Under the pieces are notes generated by a model. The model saw only the letters and a list, made by a program, of their open reading frames with translations, ran no database searches and was not told the origin of the DNA. From the NCBI GenBank assembly GCA_964442495.1, contig CAYTZN010000011.1, positions 1-64,000 on the forward strand: a DNA stretch of 64,000 bases, given 5' to 3'. Shown here one piece after another: positions 7,980-17,583 of the stretch. Within the stretch, counting starts at the first letter, position 1; the number at the start of each line of letters is the position of its first letter. A program made the position numbers and the translations under genes. Source of the stretch: CAYTZN01 sp964442495 (lineage in GTDB: Bacteria > Pseudomonadota > Gammaproteobacteria > Legionellales > Legionellaceae).

Positions 7980-10900
7980 TTGGCTACTCTAAGCAACGAA
8001 CCAATGAAAAAAGCACCTGTGATGAGTGATTTGCTTGGCATGCTCAAACAACAAGGTCAAAGTGAAGAGTTTGATGCAATTAGGATCGCACTGGCTTCCC
8101 CAGAATTAATTCGGTCATGGTCATATGGTGAAGTAAAAAAACCTGAAACCATCAACTATAGAACATTTAAACCAGAACGTGACGGTTTGTTCTGCGCAAA
8201 AACGTTTGGTCCTGTAAAAGATTATGAATGTTTATGTGGTAAGTACAAACGTCTTAAGCACCGTGGTGTCATCTGCGAAAAATGCGGTGTTGAATTAGCG
8301 CTTGCTAAAGTACGCCGGGAACGCATGGGTCACATTGAATTGGCAAGTCCAGTTGCGCATATATGGTTTTTAAAGTCATTACCATCACGCATTGGTTTAT
8401 TGCTTGACATGACATTGCGCGATATTGAGCGTGTTTTATACTTCGAAGCCTTTGTTGTTGTTGACCCTGGCATGACAGAGTTAGAACGAGGACAATTGTT
8501 GAATGATGAAGTCTATCTTGAAGCAATGGAGCAATATGGTGATGAATTTGATGCTCGCATGGGCGCTGAAGCGATTCGTGACTTGTTACGTCAAATTGAT
8601 CTTGAAGATGAAATTAAATCATTACGTGAAGAGTTGCCAACGACTAACTCTGAAACAAAAATTAAGAAAATCACTAAACGTCTTAAATTACTTGAGGCAT
8701 TTTTTGAATCAGGTAATAAACCTGAATGGATGATAATGAACGTCTTGCCAGTGCTTCCACCAGACTTGCGACCTCTAGTTCCTCTGGATGGTGGACGATT
8801 TGCGACGTCAGATCTCAACGATTTATATCGACGTGTTATCAATCGGAATAACCGATTAAAGCGTCTCTTGGATTTAAATGCCCCAGATATCATTGTACGA
8901 AATGAAAAGCGTATGCTCCAAGAGTCTGTGGATGCATTGTTGGACAATGGTCGTCGTGGTCGTGCAATCACCGGTACCAATAAAAGACCATTAAAATCTT
9001 TAGCAGATATGATCAAAGGTAAACAGGGTCGTTTCCGCCAAAATTTACTTGGTAAGCGTGTTGATTACTCTGGTCGTTCCGTTATTGTCGTAGGCCCCAC
9101 ATTACGTTTGCATCAGTGCGGTTTACCTAAAAAAATGGCCCTTGAACTGTTCAAGCCGTTTATATTCAGTAAGTTAGAATTTAGAGGGTTAGCTACAACC
9201 ATCAAAGCCGCTAAAAAAATGGTTGAGCGCGAAGAGCCAGTTGTTTGGGACATTTTAGAAGACGTAATTCGAGAACATCCTATCTTATTAAACCGTGCGC
9301 CTACATTGCATCGGTTAGGCATCCAAGCGTTTGAACCTGTACTCATTGAAGGTAAAGCTATCCAGCTGCACCCGCTAGTGTGTACCGCATACAATGCCGA
9401 CTTTGACGGTGACCAAATGGCGGTCCACGTGCCATTAACAATTGAAGCACAGCTTGAAGCTCGTTCATTGATGATGTCAACCAATAACATCTTATCTCCT
9501 GCTAGCGGTGAACCTATTATTGTTCCCAGTCAGGACGTTGTTCTCGGTTTATATTATTTAACGCGTGAGCGGATAAATGCCCTTGGCGAAGGAAAGGTCT
9601 TCTCATGTGCTCAGGACGCGCTTAATTTTTATGAAGATGGCTATGTGGATATCCATGCCAAAATTAAAATTCGCTTAGATATTGATACTGCAAACGCAGA
9701 GTTAGGTAAACAACTTGTCGAAACGACAGTTGGGCGAGCTATTCTGTCTGAAATTTTGCCAAAAGGTATGCCGTTTGCAAATATCAATAAACCGATGACC
9801 AAAAAAGCAATTTCTAAAGTGTTAGACAATTGCTATCGAAACTTCGGCTTGAAAGAAACAGTGATTTTTGCAGATCAATTGATGTACACCGGTTTCAAAT
9901 ATGCAACTCGTGGTGGCGCCTCAATTGGTATTGATGACATGCAAATTCCAGATGACAAAGCAGCTATTATTGAGCAAGCAGACAATGAAGTTCGTGAAAT
10001 TGAGTCACAATTCCGTTCTGGTCTAGTTACAAACGGTGAACGTTACAACAAAGTTATCGATATTTGGTCACGTACCAATGAAATGGTTGCAAAATCAATG
10101 ATGACAAAAATTGCAACAGAGGAAGTCACTACTAAAGATGGTAAAGTTACGCGCCAAGATTCTTTTAATCCTATCTTTATGATGGCTGACTCAGGGGCGA
10201 GGGGTTCTGCAGCTCAGATTAGACAGCTTGCAGGTATGCGTGGATTAATGGCTGCTCCAGATGGCTCTATTATTGAAACACCAATTACTGCTAACTTCCG
10301 CGAAGGATTAAACGTATTCCAATACTTTATTTCTACTCACGGGGCGCGTAAAGGATTGGCAGATACTGCGCTGAAAACAGCTAACTCTGGTTACTTAACC
10401 CGTCGTCTAGTGGATGTTGCACAAGACGTTGTTATCACAGAACTCGATTGTGGCACCGAAAATGGTATCTTAATGCAGCCGTTGATTGAAGGTGGCGATA
10501 TTGTTGAACCATTGCATGAGCGTGTTTTAGGACGAGTCGTTGCGACGGATGTTTATATTCCAAATCAGAATGAGCCCGTAGTTAAAGCGGGTACTCTACT
10601 AGATGAGGAATGGGTGGACCGCTTAGAGAAGCTTGGTGTAGATCAGGTCTTGGTTCGTTCCCCAATAGCATGCTTAACACGTTTCGGTTTATGTGCTAAG
10701 TGTTATGGTCGTGATTTGGCTCGTGGTCACTTGGTTAACACTGGTGAGGCTGTTGGTATTATTGCAGCGCAATCTATCGGAGAGCCTGGAACACAGCTCA
10801 CAATGCGGACCTTCCATATTGGAGGCGCAGCATCTAGAGCAACAGCAGCTACTAATATTCAAATTAAAAATAAGGGTGTTATACGTTTGCATAACATCAA

Positions 10901-12227
10901 AACAGTAACGCATTCCAATAGTAATCTTGTTGCCGTTTCGCGTTCTGGTGAGGTAACGATTGCCGATGAATTTGGTCGTGAGCGTGAGCGATACAAGCTT
11001 CCTTACGGGGCAGTACTGTCTGTTCATGACAATTCTGCAGTTGAAGCAGGGCAAATCATTGCAACATGGGATCCTCATACTCACCCAGTTATTTCTGAAG
11101 TAAGTGGTAAGCTTAAGTTTGTTGATTTGGTTGAAGGTTTGACCATGAACCGTCAAACAGACGAACTGACTGGCTTAAGTAATATTGTTGTTATCGATGC
11201 TAAACAGCGTAGTGCTATAGGGCGTGATATGCGGCCTATGGTAAAGCTTGTTTCAGATAATGGGGAGGAAATTTTCCTTTCTGGAACGAATGTCCCAGCG
11301 CAATATTATTTACCAGTAGACGCCATTATTAATTTCGAAGATGGTAATAATGTTGGCGTGGGTGACGTTATTGCTCGTATTCCACAAGAACGTACTAAAA
11401 CAAGAGATATCACCGGAGGTTTACCGCGAGTAGCCGATTTGTTTGAAGCTCGTAAACCAAAAGATTCAGCTGTAATGGCGGAAGTATCTGGCGTGATTAA
11501 TTTTGGTAAGGAAACGAAGGGTAAACGACGATTAATCATTACAGAGTCTGAAAACAAAGCGCATGAAGAATTGATACCCAAGTGGCGTCATATTTCAGTG
11601 TTCGAAGGTGAGCATGTTCAGCGAGGAGAAACGGTAGCTGAGGGTCCGCCTAACCCACATGATATCTTGCGATTATTGGGTGTTGGTGCTTTGGCGAATT
11701 ATATTGTTAATGAAGTACAAGATGTTTACCGTTTGCAAGGTGTAAAAATCAACGATAAACACATTGAAACCATTGTTCGTCAAATGCTTCGTAAACGAAT
11801 TATCACATTTGCTGGTGATTCTAAGTTTCTTGTAGGGGAGCAGGTTGAGGATACCGTAATGCTTCAAGAAAACGATAAATTAGCTGCAGAAGGCAAGCTT
11901 GAGGCTCAGGGTACACCTATCCTCCTCGGGATAACCAAAGCATCTTTAGCTACCGAATCGTTTATTTCTGCTGCATCTTTCCAAGAAACAACGCGGGTGC
12001 TTACAGAAGCGGCCGTAAGTGGAAAAATTGATGATTTGCGTGGTCTTAAAGAAAACGTAATGGTAGGACGTTTAATTCCTGCTGGTACGGGTTATGCGTA
12101 TCATCAAAATCGCAAGGCCAAGCGTGCAAGAGCCGCTAGTAGTGAAAATTCACCGCATATGGTAACTGCAAGTGACGCAGAACACGCATTAAGTGAAGCA
12201 CTTAATGCGGATAATCGCGAACACTAG
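7980..12227 (+). CDS. rpoC: RNA polymerase beta' subunit
   Basis: The beta' subunit carries the active-site metal loop NADFDGDQ, with D474, D476 and D478 binding Mg2+. The N-terminal zinc ribbon (CLCGKYKRLKHRGVICEKCG) and the second cysteine cluster (CLTRFGLCAKCYG) are intact. The 1415 residues are close to the 1407 of E. coli. The start appears to be TTG at 7980, because TGGAGG ends 8-9 nt upstream and the N-terminal MATLSNEPMKK would be lost from the next ATG. The last 15 codons contain a perfect inverted repeat. Confidence 0.98.
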   Translation: MATLSNEPMKKAPVMSDLLGMLKQQGQSEEFDAIRIALASPELIRSWSYGEVKKPETINYRTFKPERDGLFCAKTFGPVKDYECLCGKYKRLKHRGVICEKCGVELALAKVRRERMGHIELASPVAHIWFLKSLPSRIGLLLDMTLRDIERVLYFEAFVVVDPGMTELERGQLLNDEVYLEAMEQYGDEFDARMGAEAIRDLLRQIDLEDEIKSLREELPTTNSETKIKKITKRLKLLEAFFESGNKPEWMIMNVLPVLPPDLRPLVPLDGGRFATSDLNDLYRRVINRNNRLKRLLDLNAPDIIVRNEKRMLQESVDALLDNGRRGRAITGTNKRPLKSLADMIKGKQGRFRQNLLGKRVDYSGRSVIVVGPTLRLHQCGLPKKMALELFKPFIFSKLEFRGLATTIKAAKKMVEREEPVVWDILEDVIREHPILLNRAPTLHRLGIQAFEPVLIEGKAIQLHPLVCTAYNADFDGDQMAVHVPLTIEAQLEARSLMMSTNNILSPASGEPIIVPSQDVVLGLYYLTRERINALGEGKVFSCAQDALNFYEDGYVDIHAKIKIRLDIDTANAELGKQLVETTVGRAILSEILPKGMPFANINKPMTKKAISKVLDNCYRNFGLKETVIFADQLMYTGFKYATRGGASIGIDDMQIPDDKAAIIEQADNEVREIESQFRSGLVTNGERYNKVIDIWSRTNEMVAKSMMTKIATEEVTTKDGKVTRQDSFNPIFMMADSGARGSAAQIRQLAGMRGLMAAPDGSIIETPITANFREGLNVFQYFISTHGARKGLADTALKTANSGYLTRRLVDVAQDVVITELDCGTENGILMQPLIEGGDIVEPLHERVLGRVVATDVYIPNQNEPVVKAGTLLDEEWVDRLEKLGVDQVLVRSPIACLTRFGLCAKCYGRDLARGHLVNTGEAVGIIAAQSIGEPGTQLTMRTFHIGGAASRATAATNIQIKNKGVIRLHNIKTVTHSNSNLVAVSRSGEVTIADEFGRERERYKLPYGAVLSVHDNSAVEAGQIIATWDPHTHPVISEVSGKLKFVDLVEGLTMNRQTDELTGLSNIVVIDAKQRSAIGRDMRPMVKLVSDNGEEIFLSGTNVPAQYYLPVDAIINFEDGNNVGVGDVIARIPQERTKTRDITGGLPRVADLFEARKPKDSAVMAEVSGVINFGKETKGKRRLIITESENKAHEELIPKWRHISVFEGEHVQRGETVAEGPPNPHDILRLLGVGALANYIVNEVQDVYRLQGVKINDKHIETIVRQMLRKRIITFAGDSKFLVGEQVEDTVMLQENDKLAAEGKLEAQGTPILLGITKASLATESFISAASFQETTRVLTEAAVSGKIDDLRGLKENVMVGRLIPAGTGYAYHQNRKAKRARAASSENSPHMVTASDAEHALSEALNADNREH
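12185..12209 (+). repeat. Perfect 11-bp inverted repeat inside the rpoC 3' end
   Basis: CGCATTAAGTG (12185-12195), loop AAG, CACTTAATGCG (12199-12209). It lies within the coding sequence for the variable C-terminal tail, about 20 nt before the stop and just upstream of the rpsL promoter, and would form a very stable hairpin in the mRNA. Confidence 0.75.
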
Positions 12228-12228
12228 G

Positions 12229-12257
12229 TTGACAAATAGGCCGGACCTATATAGAAT
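12229..12257 (+). promoter_or_regulatory. Predicted sigma-70 promoter of the str operon
   Basis: A perfect -35 TTGACA (12229-12234), 17-nt spacer, and -10 TAGAAT (12252-12257). It begins 1 nt after the rpoC stop and lies 59 nt before rpsL, so str-operon transcription can start independently of rpoBC. Confidence 0.75.
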
Positions 12258-12263
12258 CCGGCC
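12239..12263 (+). terminator. Hairpin overlapping the rpsL promoter
   Basis: GGCCGGA (12239-12245) pairs perfectly with TCCGGCC (12257-12263) with an 11-nt loop; TCCTTAT follows. The left arm lies in the promoter spacer and the right arm begins at the last base of the -10, so the rpoC terminator-like hairpin and the rpsL promoter share the same DNA. Confidence 0.6.
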
Positions 12264-12315
12264 TCCTTATGCATACGAAATATTTATAAGCTAAAGTTCG
12301 GAGAGTTAACAATAA

Positions 12316-12696
12316 ATGGCTACTATTAATCAGTTAGTAAGAAAGCCTCGCGTGGACGCCAAAAGGAAAAGTAATGTCCCGGCACTGGAGTCTTGCCCAC
12401 AACGTCGAGGGGTTTGTACCCGTGTCTATACAACCACACCTAAAAAGCCTAACTCAGCTATGCGTAAGGTTGCGCGTGTTCGTTTAACCAATGGGTTTGA
12501 AGTATCTTCATACATTGGTGGAGAGGGCCACAATTTACAAGAGCATTCTGTTGTGCTAATTCGCGGTGGTCGTGTCAAGGATTTACCAGGGGTGCGTTAC
12601 CATACAGTGCGCGGCAGTTTAGATACTTCTGGTGTAACAGATCGGAAACAGGGCCGTTCCAAGTATGGAACTAAAAAACCGAAAGACAAGAAATAA
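12316..12696 (+). CDS. rpsL: Ribosomal protein S12
   Basis: S12 lines the decoding centre of the 30S subunit. The 126 residues include the conserved TTTPKKPNSAMRKVARVRL loop with K43 and K88, the positions where streptomycin resistance changes occur; both are wild type here. D89, the usual methylthiolation site, is also present. It is first gene of the str operon behind a strong predicted promoter. Confidence 0.98.
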   Translation: MATINQLVRKPRVDAKRKSNVPALESCPQRRGVCTRVYTTTPKKPNSAMRKVARVRLTNGFEVSSYIGGEGHNLQEHSVVLIRGGRVKDLPGVRYHTVRGSLDTSGVTDRKQGRSKYGTKKPKDKK

Positions 12697-12716
12697 CTTG
12701 AATGTAGGAAATAGAA

Positions 12717-13241
12717 ATGCCAAGAAGAAGAGAAGTACCTAAAAGAGAAATATTGCCAGATCCAAAGCACCACAGTGAATTGCTGGCTAAATTCATCAAC
12801 GTATTAATGGTAAGCGGTAAGAAATCAACTGCTGAAAAAATTATTTACGGTGCTCTTAGTGTATTAGAAGAGCGTCTCAAAAAAATCAAGAAGACAGACG
12901 ACGAAAGTGAGACCGGTGGCTCAACAGGTTCTGTTGGTGTTCTTCGTTATTTTGAGCAAGCACTAGACAACGTACGCCCCACAGTTGAAGTTCGTTCACG
13001 CCGAGTTGGTGGAGCGACATACCAAGTCCCTGTTGAAGTTCGGATTGATCGTAGTATTGCCCTTGGCATGCGTTGGATTGTTCAAGCATCACGTTCACGT
13101 GGTGAAAAAGGAATGATGTTGCGTTTGGCTGGCGAGCTAGTGGATGCCTTCGAAAGCAAGGGTTCAGCTGTAAAAAAACGAGAAGAGACACATAAAATGG
13201 CTAAAGCTAACCAAGCTTTTGCTCATTTTAGATGGAATTAA
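12717..13241 (+). CDS. rpsG: Ribosomal protein S7
   Basis: S7 nucleates assembly of the 30S head and contacts E-site tRNA; in E. coli it also represses str-operon translation. MPRRREVPKREILPDPKHHS is the expected N-terminus. The 174 residues are at the upper end for the family, with an acidic insert near 60-70 (KKTDDESETGGSTGS) not seen in E. coli. It lies 20 nt after rpsL and 9 nt before fusA. Confidence 0.97.
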   Translation: MPRRREVPKREILPDPKHHSELLAKFINVLMVSGKKSTAEKIIYGALSVLEERLKKIKKTDDESETGGSTGSVGVLRYFEQALDNVRPTVEVRSRRVGGATYQVPVEVRIDRSIALGMRWIVQASRSRGEKGMMLRLAGELVDAFESKGSAVKKREETHKMAKANQAFAHFRWN

Positions 13242-13250
13242 AGAGAGAAT

Positions 13251-15344
13251 ATGCCCGTGTCTATCACTTCACTAGAACTTTACCGCAATATTGGAATTGC
13301 CGCGCACGTAGATGCGGGTAAAACCACGACTACTGAGCGTGTTTTGTTCTATACAGGCACGTCTCATAAAATTGGTGAAGTGCATGATGGCGCTGCAACG
13401 ATGGACTGGATGGTCCAAGAACAGGAGCGTGGTATTACTATCACCTCTGCAGCTACAACATGTTACTGGTCAGGCATGGATAAACAATACGATCGTCATC
13501 GCATTAACATTATTGATACACCAGGGCACGTAGACTTTATGATTGAAGTTGAGCGCTCCCTGCGTGTGTTAGATGGCGCAGTCGTAGTATTTGATTCAGT
13601 ATCAGGTGTTGAGCCTCAATCAGAAACGGTGTGGCGACAAGCTGATAAATACGGTGTTCCACGTGTTGTTTTTGTAAATAAAATGGACCGTATGGGGGCA
13701 AATTTTATTCGCGTTGTAAAACAAATTAAACAACGCTTGGGCTCTAGTCCAGTGGTTGTGCAGTTGCCCATAGGAGCAGAAGAAACATTTCTTGGTGTTA
13801 TTGACCTTATAAAAATGAAGGCAATTTACTGGGATGAAGAAAACAAAGGCATGACATTTGAATACAAAGAGATACCTGCCAATTTGCAAGCTGAATGTGA
13901 AGAGTTTAGAAATCTAATCATAGAAGCCGCAGCAGAAGTCTCTGAAGATTTGATGGAAAAATATTTAGAAGGGCACGTCTTTACAGAAAAAGAAATTAGA
14001 GACGCATTGCGTCATCGTACTGTAAATAATGAAATTGTACCCGTATTTTGTGGCTCTGCATTTAAGAACAAAGGTGTTCAGGCAGTTCTCGATGGTGTCG
14101 TTGATTATTTGCCATCACCGCTTGATGTGCCAGCAATAAAAGGAATTGATGAGGACGGTGAAGAGGCATTTAGAAAAACCTCTTACGATGAACCTTTTTC
14201 AGCTCTTGCATTTAAAATTGCGACTGATCCGTTTGTAGGTACACTCACCTATTTTCGAGCGTACTCAGGTGTATTGAAGTGTGGTGACACCATATACAAT
14301 TCAGTAAAAGGAAAAAAAGAGAGGATAGGTCGGTTGCTGCAAATGCACGCCAATTCTCGTGAAGAAATTAAAGAAGTAAGAGCGGGTGATATTGCTGCGG
14401 CTGTTGGCTTAAAGACCGTGACCACGGGTGACACAATTTGTGACCTAAATCATCCTATCATACTTGAGCGTATGGACTTTCCAGATCCAGTTATAGCAGT
14501 TGCAGTAGAGCCAAGGACAAAAGCAGATCAAGAAAAAATGTCCGTGGCATTAGGTAAACTAGCACAAGAAGACCCCTCATTCCGAGTACATACGGATGAG
14601 GAGTCTGGGCAAACAATCATCCAGGGAATGGGTGAGCTACATCTTGAAATTATTGTTGATCGAATGCGCCGTGAATTTTTGGTGGAAGCTAATGTAGGTA
14701 AACCTCAAGTAGCTTATCGAGAAACGTTAAAATCAACTGTTGAAGAAGAAGGAAAATTTGTCCGTCAGTCGGGCGGTAGAGGACAATACGGCCATGTTTG
14801 GTTAAAAATTGAACCTCAAACACGTGGTGCAGGGTATGAGTTTGTAAATGCGATTGTTGGTGGAGTTATTCCTAGAGAGTACATTCCAGCGGTTGATAAA
14901 GGGATTCAAGAGCAATTGCAAAATGGTGTTATCGCAGGATACCCCGTTGTAGATGTTAAGGTCACTTTGTTTGATGGTTCATTCCATGAAGTAGATTCTA
15001 GTGAAATGGCGTTTAAAATTGCTGGTTCGCAGTGCTTTAAGCAAGGTGCGCAAAAAGCTAGTCCCGTTTTACTAGAGCCCATTATGAGTGTAGAAGTAGT
15101 AACACCAGAAGAGTATATGGGTGATGTAATGGGTGATTTAAGTCGACGACGAGGCATGCTTCAAGGTATGGATGAGTCGCCAGCTGGTCGAGTGATTCGT
15201 GCTGAAGTTCCTCTGGCAGAAATGTTTGGTTATTCAACGGATCTACGTTCTGCAACGCAAGGCCGTGCAACCTACACAATGGAATTTGCTAAATACGCAG
15301 AGGCACCAGCAAATATTGCTGAAGCGATTATCAAGAAACAATAA
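13251..15344 (+). CDS. fusA: Elongation factor G
   Basis: EF-G is the translocase GTPase of translation. The P-loop AAHVDAGKTTTTERVL, the G3 motif DTPGHVDF and the G4 NKMD are present, followed by domains II-V ending in MEFAKYAEAPANIAEAI. The 697 residues are typical. Start ATGCCCGTGTCTATC sits 9 nt after rpsG with a weak GAGAG ribosome site. Confidence 0.98.
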   Translation: MPVSITSLELYRNIGIAAHVDAGKTTTTERVLFYTGTSHKIGEVHDGAATMDWMVQEQERGITITSAATTCYWSGMDKQYDRHRINIIDTPGHVDFMIEVERSLRVLDGAVVVFDSVSGVEPQSETVWRQADKYGVPRVVFVNKMDRMGANFIRVVKQIKQRLGSSPVVVQLPIGAEETFLGVIDLIKMKAIYWDEENKGMTFEYKEIPANLQAECEEFRNLIIEAAAEVSEDLMEKYLEGHVFTEKEIRDALRHRTVNNEIVPVFCGSAFKNKGVQAVLDGVVDYLPSPLDVPAIKGIDEDGEEAFRKTSYDEPFSALAFKIATDPFVGTLTYFRAYSGVLKCGDTIYNSVKGKKERIGRLLQMHANSREEIKEVRAGDIAAAVGLKTVTTGDTICDLNHPIILERMDFPDPVIAVAVEPRTKADQEKMSVALGKLAQEDPSFRVHTDEESGQTIIQGMGELHLEIIVDRMRREFLVEANVGKPQVAYRETLKSTVEEEGKFVRQSGGRGQYGHVWLKIEPQTRGAGYEFVNAIVGGVIPREYIPAVDKGIQEQLQNGVIAGYPVVDVKVTLFDGSFHEVDSSEMAFKIAGSQCFKQGAQKASPVLLEPIMSVEVVTPEEYMGDVMGDLSRRRGMLQGMDESPAGRVIRAEVPLAEMFGYSTDLRSATQGRATYTMEFAKYAEAPANIAEAIIKKQ

Positions 15345-15363
15345 AAGTTAATGAGGTAATGAA

Positions 15364-16554
15364 ATGGCGAAGGAAAAATTTGAACGTAAAAAGCCGCACG
15401 TAAACGTAGGAACAATTGGTCACGTTGACCATGGTAAAACTACATTGACAGCTGCAATTACAACGATCATGGCGAAGAAGTATGGTGGTACTGCTAAAGC
15501 ATACGACCAAATCGACGCGGCCCCTGAGGAGCGTGAGCGCGGTATTACCATTTCTACGGCTCACGTAGAATATGAGTCAGCAAATCGCCATTATGCGCAC
15601 GTTGACTGCCCAGGCCATGCGGACTATGTAAAGAACATGATTACAGGTGCAGCGCAAATGGACGGCGGTATATTGGTTGTTTCTGCAGCTGATGGTCCAA
15701 TGCCACAAACACGTGAGCACATTTTGTTGTCTCGCCAAGTTGGCGTTCCCTATATTGTTGTTTTTTTAAACAAAGCTGACATGGTAGATGATAAAGAGTT
15801 GCTCGAGCTTGTTGAGATGGAAGTTCGTGACTTGTTAAGTTCTTATGACTTTCCTGGTGATGATATCCCAATTATTATTGGTTCAGCACTGAAAGCATTG
15901 GAAGGCGATACAAGCGAAATAGGTGTTCCAGCAATTGAAAAGCTAGTTGAAACAATGGATGCCTATATACCTGAGCCTGTGCGTAATATCGATAAAGCAT
16001 TTTTATTGCCAATTGAAGATGTGTTCTCTATTTCTGGCCGTGGCACTGTAGTTACTGGTCGTGTTGAGAGTGGCATAGTTAAAGTTGGTGAAGAAGTGGA
16101 AATTATTGGTATACGCGATACAGTAAAAACCACGTGTACTGGTGTTGAAATGTTCCGTAAATTACTCGACGAAGGTCGAGCTGGAGATAACGTAGGTGTT
16201 CTGCTACGAGGAACGAAGCGTGATGAAGTTGAGCGTGGCCAAGTGTTGGCTAAACCAGGTTCAATTAAGCCTCACACGAAGTTTGAAGCAGAAGTCTATG
16301 TATTGTCTAAAGCGGAAGGTGGTCGTCATACACCATTTTTTAATGGATATCGTCCCCAGTTTTACTTTAGAACGACAGATGTAACAGGAACATGTGACCT
16401 TCCAGAAGGCGTTGAAATGGTGATGCCAGGTGATAACGTTCAAATGGTTATCAATTTGCATTCTCCGATCGCCATGGACGAAGGTTTGCGTTTTGCTATA
16501 CGGGAAGGTGGCCGAACTGTCGGTGCCGGTGTCGTTGCTAAAATCATCGAGTAA
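15364..16554 (+). CDS. tuf: Elongation factor Tu
   Basis: EF-Tu delivers aminoacyl-tRNA to the ribosome as a GTP complex. G1 (GHVDHGKTT), G3 (DCPGHADY) and G4 (NKADM) are intact and the 396 residues are normal. It closes the str group and leads into rpsJ after only 5 nt. Many gammaproteobacteria have a second tuf beside tRNA-Trp and secE; such a copy may lie just upstream of this window, which I cannot check. Confidence 0.98.
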   Translation: MAKEKFERKKPHVNVGTIGHVDHGKTTLTAAITTIMAKKYGGTAKAYDQIDAAPEERERGITISTAHVEYESANRHYAHVDCPGHADYVKNMITGAAQMDGGILVVSAADGPMPQTREHILLSRQVGVPYIVVFLNKADMVDDKELLELVEMEVRDLLSSYDFPGDDIPIIIGSALKALEGDTSEIGVPAIEKLVETMDAYIPEPVRNIDKAFLLPIEDVFSISGRGTVVTGRVESGIVKVGEEVEIIGIRDTVKTTCTGVEMFRKLLDEGRAGDNVGVLLRGTKRDEVERGQVLAKPGSIKPHTKFEAEVYVLSKAEGGRHTPFFNGYRPQFYFRTTDVTGTCDLPEGVEMVMPGDNVQMVINLHSPIAMDEGLRFAIREGGRTVGAGVVAKIIE

Positions 16555-16559
16555 AAAAA

Positions 16560-16880
16560 ATGAGCAATAATCAAAATATTAAAATACGTCTTAAATCATT
16601 TGATCATCGTATGATTGACTCTTCAACACGAGAAATCGTTGAGACAGCTAAACGTACAGGTGCGCAAATTCGTGGACCCATTCCTCTTCCAATTAGAAAG
16701 GAAAAGTTCACAGTGCTAACTTCTCCGCATGTTAATAAAGATGCACGGGACCAATATGAGTTACGCACACACAAACGCCTAGTCGTTATTGTAAATCCAA
16801 CTGAGAAAACAGTTGATGCATTAATGAAACTCGATTTGGCGGCTGGGGTAGATGTTCAGATTAGCCTGGATGATGCATAA
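16560..16880 (+). CDS. rpsJ: Ribosomal protein S10
   Basis: S10 is a 30S head protein that also acts as NusE in antitermination. IKIRLKSFDHRMIDSSTREI and the loop RGPIPLPIRKEKFTVLTSPH are diagnostic. The 106 residues are close to 103 in E. coli. The ATG lies 5 nt after the tuf stop with only a weak GAG ribosome site, so tuf and rpsJ are probably coupled and there is no room for the L4-binding S10 leader known in E. coli. Confidence 0.97.
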   Translation: MSNNQNIKIRLKSFDHRMIDSSTREIVETAKRTGAQIRGPIPLPIRKEKFTVLTSPHVNKDARDQYELRTHKRLVVIVNPTEKTVDALMKLDLAAGVDVQISLDDA

Positions 16881-16932
16881 AAATTTTTAAGTAAATTTAT
16901 GCATGCACAGGTAAATATAACGAGGTGTTAGA

Positions 16933-17583
16933 ATGACGATCGGTTTATTAGGCCGTAAAATCGGTATGACGCGAATTTTCACAGAAGATGGCAGGGCTAT
17001 CCCTGTTTCTGTTGTTGAAGTTCATCCAAATCGCGTTTCTCAACGTAAAACCGTTGATATCGATGGCTACGATGCAATACAAATGACTGGCGGAACTAAA
17101 AAAGCAAGTCGTGTCAGCAAACCAATGGCAGGACATTTTGCAAAAGCAGAAATTGAAGCCGGGGACATGATGTGTGAGTTTCTTGTTGATGCAACCGATG
17201 AGGTTATTTCTGGACAAGTATTCACTGTTGCTGACGTTTTTAACGAAGGCCAGTATGTAGATGTTTCGGCTGTTTCAAAAGGTAAGGGTTTTGCGGGTAC
17301 TGTGAAGCGTCATAATTTCCGTACTCAAGATGCAACGCACGGTAATTCTCGCTCGCATCGAGTTCCTGGTTCTATTGGACAAAACCAATCACCTGGCCGT
17401 GTTTTTAAAGGCAAGAAAATGGCAGGGCATATGGGCAACAAGCGATGCACCATACAAACGCTTGAGTTGGTTCGTATTGATACAGATCGCAATTTACTCA
17501 TGATCAAAGGTGCCATACCCGGCGCTCCAGGTGGACGAGTAGAAATCAAGCCCGCTGTTAAAATGCAAGAAAGGGGCAAATAA
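16933..17583 (+). CDS. rplC: Ribosomal protein L3
   Basis: L3 is an early 50S assembly protein whose loop reaches the peptidyl transferase centre. MTIGLLGRKIGMTRIFTEDG and the block HGNSRSHRVPGSIGQ, containing the Gln that is methylated in E. coli, are visible. It has 216 residues. A GAGG site lies 8 nt upstream. Its TAA shares its last base with the rplD ATG (TAATG). Confidence 0.98.
   Translation: MTIGLLGRKIGMTRIFTEDGRAIPVSVVEVHPNRVSQRKTVDIDGYDAIQMTGGTKKASRVSKPMAGHFAKAEIEAGDMMCEFLVDATDEVISGQVFTVADVFNEGQYVDVSAVSKGKGFAGTVKRHNFRTQDATHGNSRSHRVPGSIGQNQSPGRVFKGKKMAGHMGNKRCTIQTLELVRIDTDRNLLMIKGAIPGAPGGRVEIKPAVKMQERGK

Noticed and set aside
8591..9016. Minus-strand ORF inside rpoC
   Set aside because: Antisense shadow of a highly conserved coding region; no sign of independent coding.
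10689..11156. Second minus-strand ORF inside rpoC
   Set aside because: Same reason; its Cys/Asn/Thr-rich composition is that of a random antisense frame.
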